A stretch of 64,000 bases of DNA from SG8-40 sp963792855. Lineage in GTDB: Bacteria > Pseudomonadota > Gammaproteobacteria > Burkholderiales > Eutrophovitaceae. The notes below the pieces were generated by a model. The model had not been told where the DNA came from, searched no databases, and saw nothing but the letters and a program-made list of their open reading frames with translations. Both the position numbers and the translations under genes were made by a program. The DNA is taken from positions 1 to 64,000 of the forward strand of contig CAWBXZ010000013.1 of NCBI GenBank assembly GCA_963792855.1. Direction: 5' to 3'. Below, one piece after another: positions 62,389 to 64,000 of the stretch. Numbering within the stretch: position 1 is the stretch's first letter; every line of letters begins with the position of its first letter.

Positions 62389-63044
62389 GTCGCCAATCCC
62401 GTCAGCAGCGGCACGAAATTCACGTCGTCCAGCATCTCTTCCTGCAATCCGTTGGCGGTGCGCGTGACCACCAGAAGTCGTTGCTGGTCCGTGCCGATTG
62501 GCAATACCAGACGCCCGCCTTCACTTAACTGATCCGTCAGTGCATCCGGGACCCTGGTCGCAGCCGCTGCCATCACGATGGCATCGAACGGCGCAACGAT
62601 TTCCAGCCCATGATGTCCGTCCGCATGCTTGACTCGCACGTTTTGGCAGCGAATCTCGCGAAGCCTGACGCGCGCGCGTGACAGCAGCGGCGCGACACGT
62701 TCCACCGAATACACCTCCCTGGCGATGCGCGACAGTACCGCCGCCTGATAACCGCAACCGGTGCCGACTTCCAGCACCCGGCCCAGGGTTCTGCCGTCCC
62801 GCACGATTTCACACAGCCGGGCGACCGTGTAGGGATGCGAGATCGTCTGTCCGAACCCGATCGGTAGTGATACGTCTTCGTAGGCGCGTGATGCCAGGGC
62901 TTCATCGACGAACAGATGACGGGGGACTTCCAGCATCGCACTCAGGACAACTTCATCCCGTATGCCAGCTTCGCGCAATCGTTCGACCATGCGCTGACGG
63001 GTTCGCTGCGAGGTCATGCCAATACCGCTGTGGCGCAGATCCAT
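62385..63044 (-). CDS. pcm: protein-L-isoaspartate O-methyltransferase
   Basis: A 219-residue repair enzyme that methylates isoaspartyl residues in aged proteins using SAM. PIGFGQTISHPYTVARLCE, the SAM loop VLEVGTGCGYQAAVLS, YSVERVAPL and GGRLVLPIGTDQQ match Pcm. The start at 63044 (MDLRHSGIGMTSQRTRQRM) was chosen; the frame is open to 63098 into surE. It lies eight bases after the surE stop and overlaps nlpD, as in E. coli. Confidence 0.95.
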   Translation of the reverse strand: MDLRHSGIGMTSQRTRQRMVERLREAGIRDEVVLSAMLEVPRHLFVDEALASRAYEDVSLPIGFGQTISHPYTVARLCEIVRDGRTLGRVLEVGTGCGYQAAVLSRIAREVYSVERVAPLLSRARVRLREIRCQNVRVKHADGHHGLEIVAPFDAIVMAAAATRVPDALTDQLSEGGRLVLPIGTDQQRLLVVTRTANGLQEEMLDDVNFVPLLTGLAT

Positions 63045-63052
63045 TGTGCGCC

Positions 63053-63826
63053 CTAGCCCGGAGTGAAACTTTCGGTTGTTCCCGCAACACCCAGCCACTG
63101 GCGCATGGCGTCGAGGTTGTAGTACTGCGTCAGATCAATCTGTAGCGGCGTGATCGACACCCGGTTACAGGCAATGGCATTGAAGTCGGTGCCCTCGCCT
63201 GCGTCCTGTGCGTCACCTGCGGCACCGATCCAGTAAACCGACTGGCCTCTGGGGTTGGTGGCTTTGACCACGCCTTCGGCCTTGTGACGTCGGCCCAGGC
63301 GTGTGACTTCGATCTCGCCAATCTGTTCATAAGCGACGTCAGGCACGTTGACGTTGAGCAGTACCGTTTGCGCGAACGGGTTGTCCCGGTGCTTTTCGGC
63401 CAGCTGACGTGCGATTCTCGCCGCCGTCGCGTAATGTCCTTCCTGCTTGCTCGCCAGCGAAACGGCGATTGAAGGAATCCCCAACAGAAAACCTTCCATT
63501 GCTGCAGCCACAGTCCCCGAGTAGATCGTGTCGTCACCCATGTTGGTGCCGTGATTGATACCGGATATCACCATGTCGGGCGTGTGATCGAGCAGTCCGG
63601 TGACCGCGAGGTGGACGCAGTCGGTCGGCGTGCCGTTGACGTAGAGGAAGCCGCTGTGCGAACGTCTGACGATCAGTGGACGGTCCAGTGTGAGTGAATT
63701 GCTGGCACCGCTGCGGTCACGCTCGGGCGCGACCACGGTCACGTCCGCCACTTTCTCAAGCTCCTCGGCGAGTGCGATCAACCCGGGGGCAAAATACCCG
63801 TCGTCATTGCTTAGCAGGATACGCAT
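63053..63826 (-). CDS. surE: 5'/3'-nucleotidase SurE
   Basis: A 257-residue metal-dependent nucleotidase. MRILLSNDDGYFAPGL carries metal aspartates 8 and 9, PERDRSGASNSLTL the metal serine, and VISGINHGTNMGDDTIYSGTV a metal asparagine and family signature. Start 63826 was chosen over a GTG two codons upstream. surE-pcm-nlpD is the stationary-phase survival operon. Confidence 0.96.
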   Translation of the reverse strand: MRILLSNDDGYFAPGLIALAEELEKVADVTVVAPERDRSGASNSLTLDRPLIVRRSHSGFLYVNGTPTDCVHLAVTGLLDHTPDMVISGINHGTNMGDDTIYSGTVAAAMEGFLLGIPSIAVSLASKQEGHYATAARIARQLAEKHRDNPFAQTVLLNVNVPDVAYEQIGEIEVTRLGRRHKAEGVVKATNPRGQSVYWIGAAGDAQDAGEGTDFNAIACNRVSITPLQIDLTQYYNLDAMRQWLGVAGTTESFTPG

Positions 63827-64000
63827 CGGCACCCGGTTGCGGGCTGTGGGTCAGGGAGTTCTGCGGCGCCAAACACGCCATGAGGCGAAGACCGCATGTC
63901 ACGCGCAAGTGTGCGCAACCACAAATTTGCGCAGGGCTTCGCTGCTTCGCGATGAGAGTATTTGATCTGCATTTCTCAGGGTCTTGGTCGGGGCGGTGAG
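63827..64000. other. right edge, no gene assigned
   Basis: These 174 bases lie upstream of surE. Open frames here are short and I see no family motif, tRNA or convincing promoter. The surE promoter or the 3' end of the preceding gene may lie here or beyond the edge. Confidence 0.4.

Overview
The window is chromosomal DNA from a gammaproteobacterium outside the Enterobacterales. The evidence is gene order and gene content: rpoE(algU)-rseA-rseB-mucD-lepA-lepB-rnc-era-recO-pdxJ-acpS, yceD-rpmF-plsX-fabHDG-acpP-fabF-mltG-tmk-holB-tatD, glnD-map, surE-pcm-nlpD and uvrC-pgsA-tRNA. A complete ectABCD set points to a marine or salt-exposed life. Sequence alone does not allow a genus; Woeseiales or Chromatiales-like lineages are only a guess. 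I see no prophage, insertion sequence, CRISPR array or replication origin. Nearly all the DNA is coding.

Layout. 1-2.5 kb: 3' end of galU, then a purine-salvage pair (hypoxanthine-guanine phosphoribosyltransferase and methylthioinosine phosphorylase) and a peptide deformylase. 2.5-7.6 kb (minus): glnD, map, tRNA-Asn and an aspartate/aromatic aminotransferase. 7.8-10.5 kb: uvrB overlapping a low-molecular-weight phosphatase. 10.5-13.3 kb (minus): rne with its own terminator and a structured leader. 13.7-16.7 kb: rluC, a HAD phosphatase, a Rieske protein and an SppA-type peptidase. 16.8-27.3 kb: yceF, then the ribosomal protein L32/fatty-acid synthesis cluster running into mltG-tmk-holB-tatD.

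27.8-33.4 kb is the least ordinary part. It holds a VOC protein, a membrane-anchored enzyme with the complete catalytic set of animal catechol O-methyltransferase, an acyl-CoA module (enoyl-CoA hydratase, MaoC hydratase, family III CoA-transferase) and a secreted repeat protein predicted to form a beta-helix. 33.5-37.5 kb (minus) is ectR-ectA-ectB-ectC-ectD for ectoine and hydroxyectoine, with the MarR-type regulator as first gene of the operon. 37.8-43.2 kb (minus): an RNA methyltransferase, tRNA-Leu, a secreted protein with five ~31-residue cysteine repeats, tRNA-Cys, tRNA-Gly, pgsA, uvrC and a family-5 uracil-DNA glycosylase. efp follows on the plus strand.

43.9-56.2 kb (minus) is a long run from rpoE to a cation-diffusion exporter, covering envelope stress, translation and DNA repair. 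An intrinsic terminator abuts the lepA start codon. nadB lies divergent to rpoE. 58.0-59.6 kb holds the ygfX/sdhE/ygfZ locus, which is broken: ygfX and ygfZ each carry one frameshift, and only a possible sdhE tail remains. The window ends with a DUF4936 protein, an NRDE protein, an acetyltransferase and nlpD-pcm-surE. rpoS is not in its usual place after nlpD.

Regulatory sites read by eye include a near-consensus sigma-70 promoter only ten bases from the yceD start, a sigma-E-like promoter upstream of rpoE, an extended -10 with a palindrome at acpP, and several intrinsic terminators. No searches were run; family names rest on motifs, lengths and gene order.
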